From Ktedonobacteraceae bacterium (lineage in GTDB: Bacteria; Chloroflexota; Ktedonobacteria; Ktedonobacterales; Ktedonobacteraceae): a DNA stretch of 64,000 nt. Under the pieces are notes generated by a model. That model saw only the letters and a list, made by a program, of their open reading frames with translations, made no database searches and was not told the origin of the DNA. The stretch is from NCBI GenBank assembly GCA_035653615.1, contig DASRBN010000044.1, forward strand, positions 124,001-188,000. Direction: 5' to 3'. Below are positions 45,514-54,950 of this stretch, piece after piece. Each line of letters starts with the position of its first letter. Within the stretch, counting starts at the first letter, position 1. A program made the translations under genes and the position numbers.

Positions 45514-48500
45514 TCTCCTCTCTAGCTGGTCTCCAACATCGCTCGCCCTGCTCCTGGCAGCGCTTACAATGGGCATTTTGCTGGTCATGTTCGGGTTGGG
45601 GGCCAGTAATCCGTTGATCCGGCGCATGGGCCTGCGCAATGTGGTGCGCCGTCCCGGCCAGACCCTGATGATGCTGATGGGTCTGACGCTCGCGACGATT
45701 TTTATCACTGCTTCGTTTGGACTCCAGGAGAGTTTCAACCAATCGATGGTCTCTGACCGCTTGCTGAAAATGGGCAATGTCGATGAAGCGGTGAGCGGCA
45801 CCTTTACCCAGGCACAGGTCAACGAGGCGCTCGCCCACCTTCGGCAGATGCCCCAGGTTCAGGCCGCGACTGGCATTCTGTATCTGCCAAACGGGGCGAG
45901 CATTCTCTCTGAAAGAACCGCGCTGAACAATATCGATCAATATGTCTACGGGGTTCCGCCAGCGTTCGATCAAGTTTACGGACCCCTCTTCGATAATCAG
46001 GGGCACCAGGTGCATTTTGCGGATCTGGGTCCTCACGACGTTTTTGTCAGTAGTACGGTCGCGCGCGATGAGGGTGTACGGGCGGGAGATCGGCTCCAGC
46101 TCGTGTTCGAGGAGCAGACCAATGAGACACTGGAAGTCACGGTGCGCGCGGTGCTTTCCCATGACCTGGCGGTGACTGATGGTGAGTTAGAGTTCAATGG
46201 CTCCTATCCTGAAATCATCATGCCGCTCGCAACCGCCCTCACACTCGGCGCGCAGACGCATTTCGGAGTTCTTATGCCCAATGTGCTGTGTGTGAAAAAT
46301 GTGGGGTCGGGCGGCCTGGACGATATCGGTCCGGATGGTAGGCGTGGCCAGCCGGTGCTCGATTACCTGGCGCAGTTCTTTCATGCTGCCCCTGATACGC
46401 GAGGCTTCTTCCCGACCTACTTCGATTCGGCGATCCTTCATCCCCTCAAGCCTGATGTCGCTGAGAGCCAGGGGAATTTCTCGCCACTGGATAATAAGAG
46501 CGACTATGATGCCTCGCCTGCCGCACGCCAGTTTTCATTGATGCTACCCGTTTTCACGGCGTTGCTGGTAGGAGCCGGCCTGCTCCTGCAGGCACTGCTG
46601 TGCCTGTTGCTGGCTGCTGAACGCCGGGCAGAGCTGGGGATGGGCCGGGCAATTGGTCTGCAGCGCTCTCACCTGGTGCAGGTTTTGCTGATCGAGGGCT
46701 GCGGGTACGCGATCATTGCCTCCACGCTCGGCCTCCTTCTGGGTCTGGGAGCGGTCGTGCTCGAACTGGCGCTCCTCTCTCAGGTACCGGCAGCCGGGGT
46801 GCTCTCCAGTCATATAACGCTCCACTTGGCTGTAAGCTGGCAGAGTTTGCTCAGTTCGTGGTGTGGGAGCGTCCTGGTGATCCTGGCGGTCGTCTTCATC
46901 ACAGCTACCTGGATCAGCCGTATGAACATCGTGGCAGCCATTCGTGACCTGGATGAGTCTATCTCTACGCTGGTGCCTTTCAGAGCGAGGCTGCGCTCTC
47001 TCTGGATGTCGCCTCGCGACGCGGAAGGCCAGCCGTTGCCGGAGACATTCGCGCGCCGTTTCTCTCGAAAGACGGCTGCTCTGGGCCAGTTGTTGTGGGA
47101 AGGCTTTCGCCGTGGTCCGGTCTGCCTGCTGCTGGGAGGTATGCTGTTCAAACTGACGTCCACGCAAGGAGGAAGTTGGATGCAGCAACTGAGTGTAGCA
47201 CTTCTTCTCATGGGGGGAGGGCTGCTGGTGAGCTGGCTGATGATGATGCTGAAAGCTCCCGGCACGCTCGCCCGGCGTCTGGGCTTGAGCCTGGTCGGTC
47301 TCGGCTGGCTTGTCTACGGTATCTGGACGGGCAAAAACTTGCTGCTGATCATTTTTACCTCTGATGTCTCAGCATTAGGTTCCCATGTGTATATCGATGC
47401 CTCTCCTCCCGATGTCCTGGTCGGCCTGTTTTTGCCACTTTTCGGGACGGTGCTGCTGGTGATGAGCAACCTTGATCTCCTGGGAGCGCTGCTGACCTTC
47501 TTGTTCCGCCGTGTGCGTGGTCTGGCCCCGATCAGCCGTACCGGGCTGGCCTATCCACTCACCTTTCGTTTTCGGAATGGCGTCACCGTCACGCTGCTCT
47601 GCTTGATTGTCTTCCTGGTCGTTCTGGTGGTCTCCAATAATCTGAGTAGCATTCAACAGACAGCTAGTCAAACAACCACCGGCAATTTTCAGCTTGAGAT
47701 CGTAGGCGAAGAACTTGATCTGTTTGACTCGGCTCTCAACGCGCAGTTGCTCGCGACCCCGCAGACACTGCGGCAAGAGATTGCGCTGGTGACACGGATG
47801 CGTTTTGCGTATGATCCCCATCACGCTCAACCAATCCGCCTCTCGCTGCCAGGCCACCCGGTTTATACCTATACCAAAGCCCCCGGTCCGCTTGTGGTCG
47901 ATAACACGTTCCTCTCAAACACGACCATGCCTCTCTTCGCGCGGGCGCGAGGGTATGACTCAGATCGCCAGGTCTGGGATACCGTGCGGGATCAACCGGG
48001 GTACGCGGTGCTGCAATATGTCGGAAACGATGGATTGCCGACGAATCAGGGCTTTGCGCCCTTCACGGCTGAGATACCGCAGACTGGCGATCCGCATGCA
48101 CCGTACCGCCAAGTGACTGTGATCGGGCTGCTGCCCTCGAATGCCTACTGGGGGACCATGTTCTTCTCCGAGAAAACGGAGACCAGTCTTGGGGCAACGC
48201 CCTATAGTCGCTTCCCCTTTTACTACTTCCGAATCCAATCAGAGGGTGATCTGGCCCAGGCTGCCACCGCGTTGAACAATGCGTTCCAACTGAACAGACG
48301 TGGTTTGGTTCTGAATTCGCTTGTGCAGGATTCGCTGAATGCCTATACCGCCAGCTTGACCCTCTTTCTTGCAATCTACCTGGTAATGGGTTTACTCTTT
48401 GGCGCCTTCTCTCTGGGGGTGATCACCAGTCGTGCGGTAGTGGAGCGGCGACAACAGATCGGGATGCTGCGTGCCCTGGGTTTTTCACGCGGCCTCGTGC

Positions 48501-48739
48501 AGCGTTCATTTCTCCTGGAAGCAAGCTTTGTGATCACGCTGAGCGAGCTTTCAGGCTCTCTCCTGGCCTGGTGGCTTGCCTCTCAGATCACCGTCCCGGC
48601 AGGCCAGGCATTTTCTTTCCCATATAGCACGATTGTCCCGCTTTTCGTAGGAAGTTACCTTGTAGCTCTGTTGTGTACGCTCCTGCCTGCGAGGAAAGCT
48701 TCCCGCATACCACCAGCCGAGGCTTTACGCTACGAATAG
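45506..48739 (+). CDS. Giant FtsX-type ABC permease, copy 2
   Basis: 1077 residues from ATG 45506 (GAGGG upstream). It is collinear with copy 1 throughout: [73 protein letters not shown], and an identical run [19 protein letters not shown] near the end. The two copies arose by duplication, and the extracellular domains have diverged most. Coupled to the ATPase gene by overlap and followed after 52 nt by the second accessory gene. Confidence 0.9.
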   Translation: MNNLLSSWSPTSLALLLAALTMGILLVMFGLGASNPLIRRMGLRNVVRRPGQTLMMLMGLTLATIFITASFGLQESFNQSMVSDRLLKMGNVDEAVSGTFTQAQVNEALAHLRQMPQVQAATGILYLPNGASILSERTALNNIDQYVYGVPPAFDQVYGPLFDNQGHQVHFADLGPHDVFVSSTVARDEGVRAGDRLQLVFEEQTNETLEVTVRAVLSHDLAVTDGELEFNGSYPEIIMPLATALTLGAQTHFGVLMPNVLCVKNVGSGGLDDIGPDGRRGQPVLDYLAQFFHAAPDTRGFFPTYFDSAILHPLKPDVAESQGNFSPLDNKSDYDASPAARQFSLMLPVFTALLVGAGLLLQALLCLLLAAERRAELGMGRAIGLQRSHLVQVLLIEGCGYAIIASTLGLLLGLGAVVLELALLSQVPAAGVLSSHITLHLAVSWQSLLSSWCGSVLVILAVVFITATWISRMNIVAAIRDLDESISTLVPFRARLRSLWMSPRDAEGQPLPETFARRFSRKTAALGQLLWEGFRRGPVCLLLGGMLFKLTSTQGGSWMQQLSVALLLMGGGLLVSWLMMMLKAPGTLARRLGLSLVGLGWLVYGIWTGKNLLLIIFTSDVSALGSHVYIDASPPDVLVGLFLPLFGTVLLVMSNLDLLGALLTFLFRRVRGLAPISRTGLAYPLTFRFRNGVTVTLLCLIVFLVVLVVSNNLSSIQQTASQTTTGNFQLEIVGEELDLFDSALNAQLLATPQTLRQEIALVTRMRFAYDPHHAQPIRLSLPGHPVYTYTKAPGPLVVDNTFLSNTTMPLFARARGYDSDRQVWDTVRDQPGYAVLQYVGNDGLPTNQGFAPFTAEIPQTGDPHAPYRQVTVIGLLPSNAYWGTMFFSEKTETSLGATPYSRFPFYYFRIQSEGDLAQAATALNNAFQLNRRGLVLNSLVQDSLNAYTASLTLFLAIYLVMGLLFGAFSLGVITSRAVVERRQQIGMLRALGFSRGLVQRSFLLEASFVITLSELSGSLLAWWLASQITVPAGQAFSFPYSTIVPLFVGSYLVALLCTLLPARKASRIPPAEALRYE

Positions 48740-48791
48740 GACGTCCGTGGAGAAAAGAAAACGTTTTTGATCGTGAAGAAAGGATAGAACA

Positions 48792-49406
48792 ATGTCAGAA
48801 GAACAGACACAAGAGGGAACAAGGCCGGAAGTATCAACGCTTCTCCAGAGCAGGCCCCAACGGCGCTCTCGCCGTGGATTAGCACTCCTGCTCTTCTTGC
48901 TGGGCGGAGTTGTGATGGTGAGTGTGGTAGCCTTCATCGCCTGGCAGGCTCTCTCGCTTGGTTCGAATACGACAGGAACAGGTGCGGTGATCACTCCGAA
49001 AGGGAATACTAACGGTGGTTCTGCCGTTCCTCCCGGTTGGAATGATCCCGCGACCTACTGGGATCCGATCAGAACAACGGTAGCCCAGGGACTCCATCTC
49101 AGCGTTGCTCAGGTCACGACGAGATTACAGGCGGCGTCTCTTCAGAGCACCTCCACTCCCATCTCTTCTAATAAGGGCAGCCCGCCCGACCCCGGTGCAG
49201 CCATGACCGCTCTGGCAGTCCAGCAGGGCCTTTCAATCGAGCAACTGCGCACGCTCGAACTCAATGCCCTACAGAAAGGCTGCGACGCCATGGTTGCTCA
49301 GGGAAAATTGTCGCAAGCAGAGGCGAGCCAGCGAATGCAGACGTTCAATAGTTGGGACCAGGGAACGTTGAACTGGTACGTGATACACGCGTTTACCGGC
49401 CAGTAG
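48792..49406 (+). CDS. Membrane-anchored accessory protein of the ABC locus, copy 2
   Basis: 204 residues; ATG 48792 with AAAGGA upstream. Cytoplasmic tail, one helix (LALLLFLLGGVVMVSVVAF), a Thr/Gly/Asn linker and the same extracellular block as the protein at 43946: YWDPIRTTVAQGLHLSVAQV, DPGAAMTALAVQQGLSIEQL, QKGCDAMV, and SWDQGTLNWYVIHAF. The two share the order permease then accessory, so the pair was duplicated as a unit. Function unknown; an extracellular adaptor or ligand-binding partner is the best guess. Confidence 0.72.
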   Translation: MSEEQTQEGTRPEVSTLLQSRPQRRSRRGLALLLFLLGGVVMVSVVAFIAWQALSLGSNTTGTGAVITPKGNTNGGSAVPPGWNDPATYWDPIRTTVAQGLHLSVAQVTTRLQAASLQSTSTPISSNKGSPPDPGAAMTALAVQQGLSIEQLRTLELNALQKGCDAMVAQGKLSQAEASQRMQTFNSWDQGTLNWYVIHAFTGQ

Positions 49407-49484
49407 TTTACCCGCATTGAGCAAACCAGAATCAAAAGGCTTTACTCTCACAGCGTGTGTTTCTCGCTCCTTACCAAAGAATAC

Positions 49485-49557
49485 TTGGAGAGGAAAACCA
49501 TGCAAAATCAAGTGAAGGAGCAAGTCAGCGCCAGTTTTGTAGGGTCTTCCTCTCCAA
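49485..49557 (+). promoter_or_regulatory. Inverted repeat covering the ribosome site of a 39-codon frame
   Basis: TTGGAGAGGAA (49485-49495) pairs perfectly with TTCCTCTCCAA (49547-49557). The left arm contains the SD of the small frame at 49500. If formed in RNA, the stem would hide that SD. Confidence 0.4.
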
Positions 49558-49619
49558 AGCCATTAAGGGTCTCGATGTTGAAATGGGTCCAGTTACTACC
49601 ACAACCTGAGGAGGATTAA
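49500..49619 (+). CDS. Possible 39-residue peptide upstream of the transposase
   Basis: ATG 49500 with AGAGG about 7 nt upstream opens MQNQVKEQVSASFVGSSSPK then PLRVSMLKWVQLLPQPEED. It stops 5 nt before the transposase start. No family recognised. It could be a leader that couples or limits translation of the transposase, or the cut 5' end of a gene replaced by the IS. Coding status is uncertain. Confidence 0.35.
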   Translation: MQNQVKEQVSASFVGSSSPKPLRVSMLKWVQLLPQPEED

Positions 49620-49624
49620 TCCGT

Positions 49625-50440
49625 ATGGCACGAACATATCTCTGGAAAGTTAGTGATGCATTTTGGGAGCGCGTCAAACCGTTGCTTCCCGCCGCGCCGT
49701 CACATGCAAAAGGGGGACGTCCCAGAATGGATGATCGACGAGCATTTGAAGCGATCATCTATATCCTGCGCACCGGTGTCCAGTGGAATGCGCTGCCCAG
49801 AGAACTGGGAGCGAGTTCGACGGTGCATGATCGCTTTCAGGATTGGGAACAAGCTGGCTTCTTCCAGACACTGTGGCAAGCGGGACTGGAGGTGTATGAC
49901 GATTTGCAAGGCATCCAGTGGGAATGGCAAGCGGTAGATGGAGCGATGACGAAAGCGCCTTTCGGCAAAGCTGCAACCGGAGCTAATCCCACCGATCGCG
50001 GCAAGTCAGGAGTCAAGCGCAGTCTCTTGACCGATGGGAATGGGATTCCTTTGGCCATAGTCATCGACGGGGCCAACCGTCATGATGTGAAACTGCTGTG
50101 CGCCACCCTGGACGGCATTGTCATTGCCCGTCCCGAGCCAACCGAAGAGCAGCCGCAGCACCTCTGTTTGGATGCAGCCTACGATGGAGCACCAGCGCGT
50201 CAGGAAGTTGAGACTCGCCATTACGTCCCACATATTCGCAGCCGTGGTGAGGAGAAGCAGGAGAAAGTCCTCACCCCTGGTCATCGCGCGCGGCGCTGGG
50301 TAGTGGAGCGAACTCACTCGTGGATCAATCGTTCGCGTCGGCTCCTGGTGCGTTGGGAGAAAAAAGGGGAGAATTACCTCGCTTTCCTTCACCTGGCCTG
50401 TGCTCAATTGATCTTTGCCAAAGTAGAGGTTTTCGGATAA
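49625..50440 (+). CDS. IS5-type DDE transposase, apparently intact
   Basis: 271 residues in one frame; GAGGAGG lies just upstream. An N-terminal helix-turn-helix-like part (VSDAFWERVKPLLP; GRPRMDDRRAFEAIIYILRT) is followed by the DDE core: AVDGAMTKAP, LCLDAAYDG and VVERTHSWINRSRRLLVRWE, so all three acidic residues and the YREK-like region are present. The 3' end and flank (50420-50445) recur as a 26-bp scar upstream of clpB. I could not find a matching inverted repeat on the left side, so the element limits are not defined. Confidence 0.85.
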   Translation: MARTYLWKVSDAFWERVKPLLPAAPSHAKGGRPRMDDRRAFEAIIYILRTGVQWNALPRELGASSTVHDRFQDWEQAGFFQTLWQAGLEVYDDLQGIQWEWQAVDGAMTKAPFGKAATGANPTDRGKSGVKRSLLTDGNGIPLAIVIDGANRHDVKLLCATLDGIVIARPEPTEEQPQHLCLDAAYDGAPARQEVETRHYVPHIRSRGEEKQEKVLTPGHRARRWVVERTHSWINRSRRLLVRWEKKGENYLAFLHLACAQLIFAKVEVFG

Positions 50441-50445
50441 GCACT
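50420..50445 (+). repeat. IS5-type right-end sequence
   Basis: Identical over 26 nt to the reverse complement of 38248-38273. It overlaps the last codons of the transposase and runs 5 nt past its stop. Confidence 0.7.
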
Positions 50446-50578
50446 TAAAAGTATAACATGTTGAGCCAGTATATGCAAGAAAGTTTGAGTGTGATGCTAT
50501 CAAGTTTTTATACTCGACAGAAAATTGCCGGTATGTTAAACTCTAAACAGAAATAAGGGGTAGGAGGGGTCTTATGCT

Positions 50579-51517
50579 ATGCCAGGACCGTTCGATAGTG
50601 CTGCCAAGCGTTTATTGAGGGAGAAGCCGGAACATTATGTAAAATGGTTGGTCGATCAGGCCACGTTCGTGCGCCAGTTGCCAACCGAACTGAAGAGCCG
50701 CAATATCTATGCCGATGGCCTGCTCTATATTATGGTAAATGGGAAACCGGAGCTTTTGCATATTGAGTTTCAGACGAACAATGATCCAAAGATGGGTCAG
50801 CGTTTGCTGGAATATAATATACTGGCTTCGAGTGAAAATGATTCGCTACCCGTTTACACGGTTGTAATCTACCTACGTAGCGATGGCAACGTTCCGAAGT
50901 CTCCTTTCATACGGAAGCATTGGAACGGCAAAGAGTATCACCGATTTGATTTTGAGGTCGTTGAACTTGCTAAAATACCGGCAAGGACGCTTCTTGATAA
51001 GGGATTGCTGGGGGTGTTGCCACTTCTGTCAATGACGGACGGAGGCACAGAACCAGCAGTGATGGAAGAAATGACTACAATGTTGTTGGATGCCGGTGAA
51101 AGAGAGTTACTGGCTCTCGCGTTCATGTTTGGCAATACCATTAAGGGAGGTCAGGCTTACAAGGAGTGGTTCAAAAGGAGGCTAGCTATGCTGGATGATC
51201 TTCTCGAAAAGTCACCACTTTATCAGGAACTTCTTCGCAGAGGCGCTGAGGAAGGTAGAAAAGAAGGTAGAAAGGAAGGGCTTGAGGAGGGACTTGAGGA
51301 AGGGCGCAAACAAGAGCGTCAGCGAAGAATACAAGACCGACGCGACACTGTTGTAAGCTTCGTTCAGATGCGCTTTCCCGAGCTTATTCCTTTAGCGGAG
51401 CAGCAGGTGAATTCCATTCAAGACCTGGATGAATTACATAACCTGCTTCTCAGGTTGTTTGCTGCTCAGGATGCAGAGGAGGCCACGCAGCTTTTAACAG
51501 AAACGCACGAAGAGTAG
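50579..51517 (+). CDS. Rpn-family PD-(D/E)xK nuclease-like protein
   Basis: 312 residues. The N-terminal third has the Rpn nuclease pattern: YADGLLYIMVNGKPELLHIE then FQTN, giving Asp, Glu and Gln active-site positions, and LLEYNILASSENDSLPVYTV after it. A charged repeat region (EEGRKEGRKEGLEEGLEEGR, residues about 222-241) precedes a helical C-terminus. Rpn proteins are recombination-promoting or abortive-infection type nucleases, often near transposons. A GGAGGGG lies 11 nt before ATG 50579, a rather long spacing; an ATG at 50574 has better spacing but a dead frame. Confidence 0.82.
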   Translation: MPGPFDSAAKRLLREKPEHYVKWLVDQATFVRQLPTELKSRNIYADGLLYIMVNGKPELLHIEFQTNNDPKMGQRLLEYNILASSENDSLPVYTVVIYLRSDGNVPKSPFIRKHWNGKEYHRFDFEVVELAKIPARTLLDKGLLGVLPLLSMTDGGTEPAVMEEMTTMLLDAGERELLALAFMFGNTIKGGQAYKEWFKRRLAMLDDLLEKSPLYQELLRRGAEEGRKEGRKEGLEEGLEEGRKQERQRRIQDRRDTVVSFVQMRFPELIPLAEQQVNSIQDLDELHNLLLRLFAAQDAEEATQLLTETHEE

Positions 51518-51526
51518 TCAGGATAG

Positions 51527-52105
51527 ATGACACAACAGGTACAGGAAAAACAGACCAGCGCACAGGTCGCGGCAGCTATCGAAAGCGTACTTTTTGTCTC
51601 CGGACGGCCGCTTGAACGAGCAGAGCTGCGCAAACTACTGAATATCGATGACAGCGAACTGGCCGGTGGTCTTCAAATATTGACGGAAAGCCTGGAGAGC
51701 CAGGGGCGCGGCATTCGTTTGCAGCGGCTGGGCGAGCAGGTACAGCTTGTGACGGCTCCTGAGAACGCGCGCTATGTGGCGGCGTTGCTGGGTCTTCCTA
51801 TGACGGCCCGGCTCACGGCTGCCGCGATGGAGACACTGGCCGTCATTTCCTATCGCCAGCCGATAACACGCGCTCAGATTGAGGCGGTGCGGGGCGTCAA
51901 TAGCGACCGGGCGCTGGCGAGCCTGATCCAGCATGGCCTGGTTGCCGAAATTGGCCGAGCGCAGACGGTTGGTCGCCCGGCCCTCTTCGCGACAACCCCC
52001 GAATTTTTGCAGCAATTCGGCCTGACCAGCCTGGAACAACTGCCGCATACCAATGGGAATAGCCCACCCGTTTCATCCGATCACCAGAAACAGGAGAAAC
52101 AGTAA
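51527..52105 (+). CDS. scpB: Segregation and condensation protein B
   Basis: 192 residues. Two winged-helix domains: AAIESVLFVSGRPLERAELR, then AAMETLAVISYRQPITRAQI with EAVRGVNSDRALASLIQHGL and GRPALFATTPEFLQQFGL, the family hallmark. ScpB binds ScpA and Smc to form bacterial condensin. scpA is not next to it here. The stop overlaps the nfo start by one base, so both are probably translated together. Confidence 0.95.
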   Translation: MTQQVQEKQTSAQVAAAIESVLFVSGRPLERAELRKLLNIDDSELAGGLQILTESLESQGRGIRLQRLGEQVQLVTAPENARYVAALLGLPMTARLTAAAMETLAVISYRQPITRAQIEAVRGVNSDRALASLIQHGLVAEIGRAQTVGRPALFATTPEFLQQFGLTSLEQLPHTNGNSPPVSSDHQKQEKQ

Positions 52106-52974
52106 TGCGTCTTGGCCGTCACATGCCCACCAACGCGAAGCCTGTCAAAGCTGCTGAAATCGCTCGCTGGCTCGGTTGTAACGCTATTCAAATCTTTGCC
52201 AGCAATCCGACGGGCTGGCGACCGGCAGGAGATGCGCCGGCAGCATGCGCTGCATTTGCCCGGGTCGTCCAGGAACTAGACCTCAATCCCGTGGTTATTC
52301 ACGCTCCCTACTTGATAAACCTGGCCTCGCCCGAGGATGAGATCTGGGACAAATCCATCTCCCTGCTGCGCTGGACGTTGCAGCGAGGCGCTCTATTAGG
52401 GGCTACGTATGTCGTCTTTCATACCGGGAGCCATCGCGGTTCGGGCGTGGAAGCTGGAATCGCGCATATCGCCGGGGCTATTAAGCGTATCCTGCCCGAA
52501 ACGCCCCCAGAAGTCATGCTGCTATTGGAGAACGATGTTGGCGCGGGCAACTCGTTGGGGCATAGCTTCGAGCAGATCAACGCCGTGCTGAATCTCTTAC
52601 CGGAGTACCGGGAACGTGTAGGTGTGTGTGTCGATACCGCGCATCTCTGGGGCGCGGGATATAATATTTCCGATGCGGCCTCGGCTCTGGCGATCCTGGA
52701 ACATTTTGAGGAGACGATTGGCCTGGAGCGTCTCAAAGTGATTCATTTGAATGATACCGAGAAGGCCCTTGGTAGCCACCGCGATGTGCATGCCCGCTTA
52801 GGAGAAGGCATTATTGGCGAAGAGGGACTGCGAGCAATGTTCAGAGATCCCCGCGTTGAACACGTGGCGGTTTTGTTAGAGACACCCATCAAGACCGGTG
52901 AGGACGACAAAGAGGACTGGGACCATGATAAGCAGCATTTCGAACGTGCGCGAGCACTAGTAGGGGCCGATTGA
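52105..52974 (+). CDS. nfo: Endonuclease IV, AP endonuclease
   Basis: 289 residues, a TIM barrel of the AP endonuclease 2 family. Metal-binding positions: VIHAPYLINLASP, VFHTGSHRG, LLENDVGAGNSLG (Glu), VCVDTAHLWGAGYN (Asp and His), VIHLNDTEKALGSHRDVHAR and LLETPIKTG (Glu). It cuts DNA at abasic sites with three zinc ions. The start overlaps the scpB stop (TAATG). The last codons GGGGCCGATTGATCG are repeated 20 nt downstream. Confidence 0.95.
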   Translation: MRLGRHMPTNAKPVKAAEIARWLGCNAIQIFASNPTGWRPAGDAPAACAAFARVVQELDLNPVVIHAPYLINLASPEDEIWDKSISLLRWTLQRGALLGATYVVFHTGSHRGSGVEAGIAHIAGAIKRILPETPPEVMLLLENDVGAGNSLGHSFEQINAVLNLLPEYRERVGVCVDTAHLWGAGYNISDAASALAILEHFEETIGLERLKVIHLNDTEKALGSHRDVHARLGEGIIGEEGLRAMFRDPRVEHVAVLLETPIKTGEDDKEDWDHDKQHFERARALVGAD

Positions 52975-53038
52975 TCGCGCCCACCGCCGATTGATCGGCC
53001 CCGGGTGGTTGCTGAGAAGAATCCGTGTCCAGCGCCAG

Positions 53039-53065
53039 AGATTCTTCGCTTCACTCAGAATGACA
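53039..53065. repeat. Dispersed 27-bp repeat, copy 1
   Basis: AGATTCTTCGCTTCACTCAG plus AATGACA; one mismatch to 61416-61442, and a more diverged copy lies at 54902-54928. This one is intergenic between nfo and the DUF4129 gene. Confidence 0.7.
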
Positions 53066-53073
53066 GGAGTTGA

Positions 53074-54702
53074 TCAGCTCCATTTCTGATCCAGTTCGGT
53101 CCATGCGCTGCGCATATGCGCCACTTCTGCTTCATCCGGCACATTGCCCCCGTAACGTGTGAGAGCATACGCCTCTGTAATCGCCTCCAGCTGTGGTTCT
53201 GCAAGGGGCACCTTTTCGTCCAAGCGTTGGCGAAATTCGTAGGGCGTCTCGTCCTTTTTGCGCGCGTAGCCACGATAAGCAGCTTTTTTGAGCAGGGCGC
53301 GATAAATCTCACGAATTGTGCGCACGGCAGGCTCAGCATCTCGAATCTCATCCCAGCCCTCCTGCTTTTCTACCACAGCGGCCTGTTGGGGGAAGAAACG
53401 CCGCAGGAGACCGCGTAGAAACGCTTTCAACTGCATCCAGAAAAGTGACCACGACCACAGGCTTTCATGTATATCGCCCGAGCGCTTGCGCGTTGCTACG
53501 CGTACTCGCCTTCTGCGGTTCAATGCCCATCTTACCAAAAAGAAGATTGCCAGCAAGAGCAGGATAGGAATCAGAATTTTAACGGTCAAAATGACTTCGG
53601 GAGAAGTCCTGGTGACGGGAGGAATGATGACCTTATGCGTTCCTGGACCCGTGGCCTGGCGAATAGTGGGGTACTTGTTGGGAAAATGTGAGAACCACCA
53701 CGTAGCCAGCCAGAAGAAAGGAGTGATAATGAGAGTAGCAACTACCGCGAAAGCTGTGATCAACCATTGATAGACGATTCCCAGCGGGGCCAGCGCCCCC
53801 AGTATATCCCTCAAAATAGTAGGGTTGACTGTACCGCCCACCAGCAAGGTCACTAACAGCAGGGCAACACCTATCGAGCCTATCAATACGACGATAGCGC
53901 GTTCTTGCACAACAACGCTGCCCTGCAATCCTACCGGGTGTGTGCGGCGTATAAAGGTCACGCGCGCCAGAGCATGCGCAGCCAGTGATAGGAAGAGAAA
54001 GATCGGTACGAGCAGAAGGAGCGTTGTGTCGTAGAAGGACGAAGAAGCGCCTGCGCTTTCCTGCCCCGCTCGCAGGACAATCACGGCTATCATGATGCCC
54101 AGCCCCAGGCAGAGTTCGCGAAAGACATGGGAGGGTTCTACTTCTAATTGCAAAAGACGTATGCCACGCCAACCAAACAGGAATGAGAGTACGACGATGG
54201 CCACCATCTGGAAGAAATTGAGGTTGAGCAACAGAATATCGTTCGACAGATCTAGCAACCATCTCGGATCGAGGATAAACGCCTTTTGCGCGTAGATATG
54301 AAGCCAGATGAGGAAGATGGCTACAATAAAGATCAATCCTATATACAGGCCATTGCCGGAGGTTGTTCTTTTCTCTTCCTTCTCCTGAGTAGATTCCTGG
54401 CGCCCGGCGCGTTGCTCCGCATACAGCAGCAGCCATTGGGAACCGCCAATGAGGATAAACGGCGCCCAGAATGGCATCAATGGTTCGGAGGAGTCGAAAA
54501 TATGAATGCTTGCCAGCCAGATGAAAATGGCGTCAATCCAGCATGTTTCCATGGCGGCAAGCAACGTGGGAATGAACAGTTCACCGATGCTTGTGACGCC
54601 CGATTCCTGGGGCGTTAAGATAACCTGCTTGAGCCATTGCACAGGGGTAACGTAGCGATGCTCATCTTTTTTCTGTTCAGGCTGTTTGGGCGAGGAAGCC
54701 AT
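53074..54702 (-). CDS. Multi-span membrane protein with C-terminal DUF4129
   Basis: 542 residues from ATG 54702 (AGGTG 6 nt upstream; a GTG 9 nt earlier is also open). About nine membrane helices fill residues 30-400. The soluble C-terminus has the DUF4129 pattern AVRTIREIYRALLKKAAYRG, DETPYEFRQRLDEKVP and TEAYALTRYGG. Such proteins often accompany transglutaminase-like exported enzymes, none of which is adjacent here. The promoter lies within a 13-bp inverted repeat at 54742-54784. Confidence 0.85.
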   Translation of the reverse strand: MASSPKQPEQKKDEHRYVTPVQWLKQVILTPQESGVTSIGELFIPTLLAAMETCWIDAIFIWLASIHIFDSSEPLMPFWAPFILIGGSQWLLLYAEQRAGRQESTQEKEEKRTTSGNGLYIGLIFIVAIFLIWLHIYAQKAFILDPRWLLDLSNDILLLNLNFFQMVAIVVLSFLFGWRGIRLLQLEVEPSHVFRELCLGLGIMIAVIVLRAGQESAGASSSFYDTTLLLLVPIFLFLSLAAHALARVTFIRRTHPVGLQGSVVVQERAIVVLIGSIGVALLLVTLLVGGTVNPTILRDILGALAPLGIVYQWLITAFAVVATLIITPFFWLATWWFSHFPNKYPTIRQATGPGTHKVIIPPVTRTSPEVILTVKILIPILLLLAIFFLVRWALNRRRRVRVATRKRSGDIHESLWSWSLFWMQLKAFLRGLLRRFFPQQAAVVEKQEGWDEIRDAEPAVRTIREIYRALLKKAAYRGYARKKDETPYEFRQRLDEKVPLAEPQLEAITEAYALTRYGGNVPDEAEVAHMRSAWTELDQKWS

Positions 54703-54741
54703 AATTGACACCTGCTTTCAGCGAACGCATTATTGGCCGAT

Positions 54742-54784
54742 CGTTTGTCCATTATACCATAGGTCACGGTTTAATGGACAAACG
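54742..54784 (-). promoter_or_regulatory. Promoter embedded in an inverted repeat
   Basis: CGTTTGTCCATTA (54742-54754) and its exact complement (54772-54784) are separated by 17 nt. On the minus strand TATAAT (54756-54751) lies at the edge of one arm and TTGTCC in the other, spacing 19. A dimeric regulator could bind both halves and control the DUF4129 gene. Confidence 0.45.
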
Positions 54785-54901
54785 ACCCAACGCGCCCTGT
54801 TCCAATTGTCTCATGCTATTGCGGTACAAACATCACTACTATATAATGCTATAGATGAGCGTAAAGGTAGAGCTTCTGGTGATACTCCAGCAATGCGCGA
54901 G

Positions 54902-54928
54902 AAATCCTTTGCCGCGCTCAGGATAACA
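54902..54928. repeat. Dispersed repeat, diverged copy
   Basis: AAATCCTTTGCCGCGCTCAG plus GATAACA aligns with 53039-53065 and 61416-61442 with several changes. It lies upstream of the methyltransferase gene. Confidence 0.45.
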
Positions 54929-54950
54929 GGCGATGAAAGGATACCTGCAT

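Noticed and set aside
49400-50460. Complete IS5-type element with two inverted repeats
   Set aside because: The right-end sequence is clear, but no matching left inverted repeat or target duplication was found in 49400-49625, so only the transposase gene is reported.
52966-52997. Start of a tandem repeat or CRISPR-like array (GCCGATTGATCG twice)
   Set aside because: Only two copies 20 nt apart, the first being the end of nfo; no further units.
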